Of a stretch of DNA of 6,056 nt, positions 6,010 through 6,056 are shown in pieces. The position numbers and the translations under genes are program-made. The DNA comes from Bryobacterales bacterium (GTDB taxonomy: Bacteria; Acidobacteriota; Terriglobia; Bryobacterales; Bryobacteraceae): contig PLRZ01000108.1 in assembly GCA_003164075.1 (NCBI GenBank), positions 24,421 through 30,476 on the forward strand, read 5' to 3'. Each line of letters begins with the position of its first letter. Position 1 is the first letter of the stretch. The notes under the pieces were generated by a model. It saw only the letters and a list, made by a program, of their open reading frames with translations. It ran no database searches and was not told the origin of the DNA.

Positions 6010-6056
6010 GCTTGCTGGCGCGCGCGGCTCAGAATGGCGTCTCAATGTTTGTAAGT
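6010..6056. repeat. Dispersed GC-rich repeat, copy 3 (cut by window end)
   Basis: It aligns without gaps to copy 1 at 40 of 47 positions, right up to the last base of the window, so the repeat may continue beyond it. In the tail hairpin, the innermost G-C pair of copy 1 (2406 with 2410) is A-T here (6045 with 6049), a compensatory change. Two other pairs of that stem are lost. Confidence 0.72.

Larger units (their letters stand above)
5706..6056. other. Intergenic stretch with two dispersed repeat copies
   Basis: No convincing gene is present in the 351 bases after the paralogous pair. It contains repeat copies 2 and 3, and between them about 250 bases I cannot assign. The inverted pair GCGAGC (5711-5716) and GCTCGC (5742-5747) follows the stop but has a 25-base loop and no T-tract, so I do not call a terminator. 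GGAGG at 5875-5879 precedes a 20-codon frame (5887-5949), discussed among rejected items. Confidence 0.6.

Overview
The window looks like chromosomal DNA of a high-GC Gram-negative bacterium, most likely an acidobacterium of the Solibacter/Bryobacter type. This is an inference from three things: long exported proteins built from carboxypeptidase-regulatory-like beta-sandwich repeats, of the kind that are very abundant in that group; ADP-heptose (LPS core precursor) genes; and GC-rich dispersed intergenic repeats. No database search was possible.

Layout, all genes on the + strand. (1) 1-1208: the 3' part of a PfkB-type heptose-7-phosphate kinase (hldA/rfaE1; its 5' end lies before the window), overlapped by 4 bases by gmhB, the heptose-1,7-bisphosphate phosphatase. 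Together they carry out consecutive steps of ADP-heptose synthesis. (2) 1328-1866: a compact type II toxin-antitoxin pair, a DinJ/RelB-like antitoxin and a YafQ-like mRNA interferase. They share one base (TAATG), and all expected toxin catalytic residues are present. (3) 1867-2553: a 687-base stretch without a credible gene. It holds a 215-bp nested inverted-repeat element (1968-2182) flanked by CCTT on both sides, and one copy of a dispersed GC-rich repeat (2371-2417). (4) 2554-5705: two translationally coupled genes (ATGA overlap) for diverged paralogous exported proteins made of carboxypeptidase-regulatory-like repeats. They share a C-terminal module with two cysteines exactly 34 residues apart. 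(5) 5706-6056: non-coding apart from doubtful micro-ORFs, with two more copies of the dispersed repeat, the last cut by the window edge.

I see no wholly new multi-gene system. The points most worth following are the nested palindromic element, the repeat family bracketing the paralogous pair, the conserved cysteine pair in that pair, and a GmhB that lacks three of the four residues that bind zinc in the E. coli enzyme. Repeat alignments and palindromes were read by eye. Protein family calls rest on recalled family motifs.
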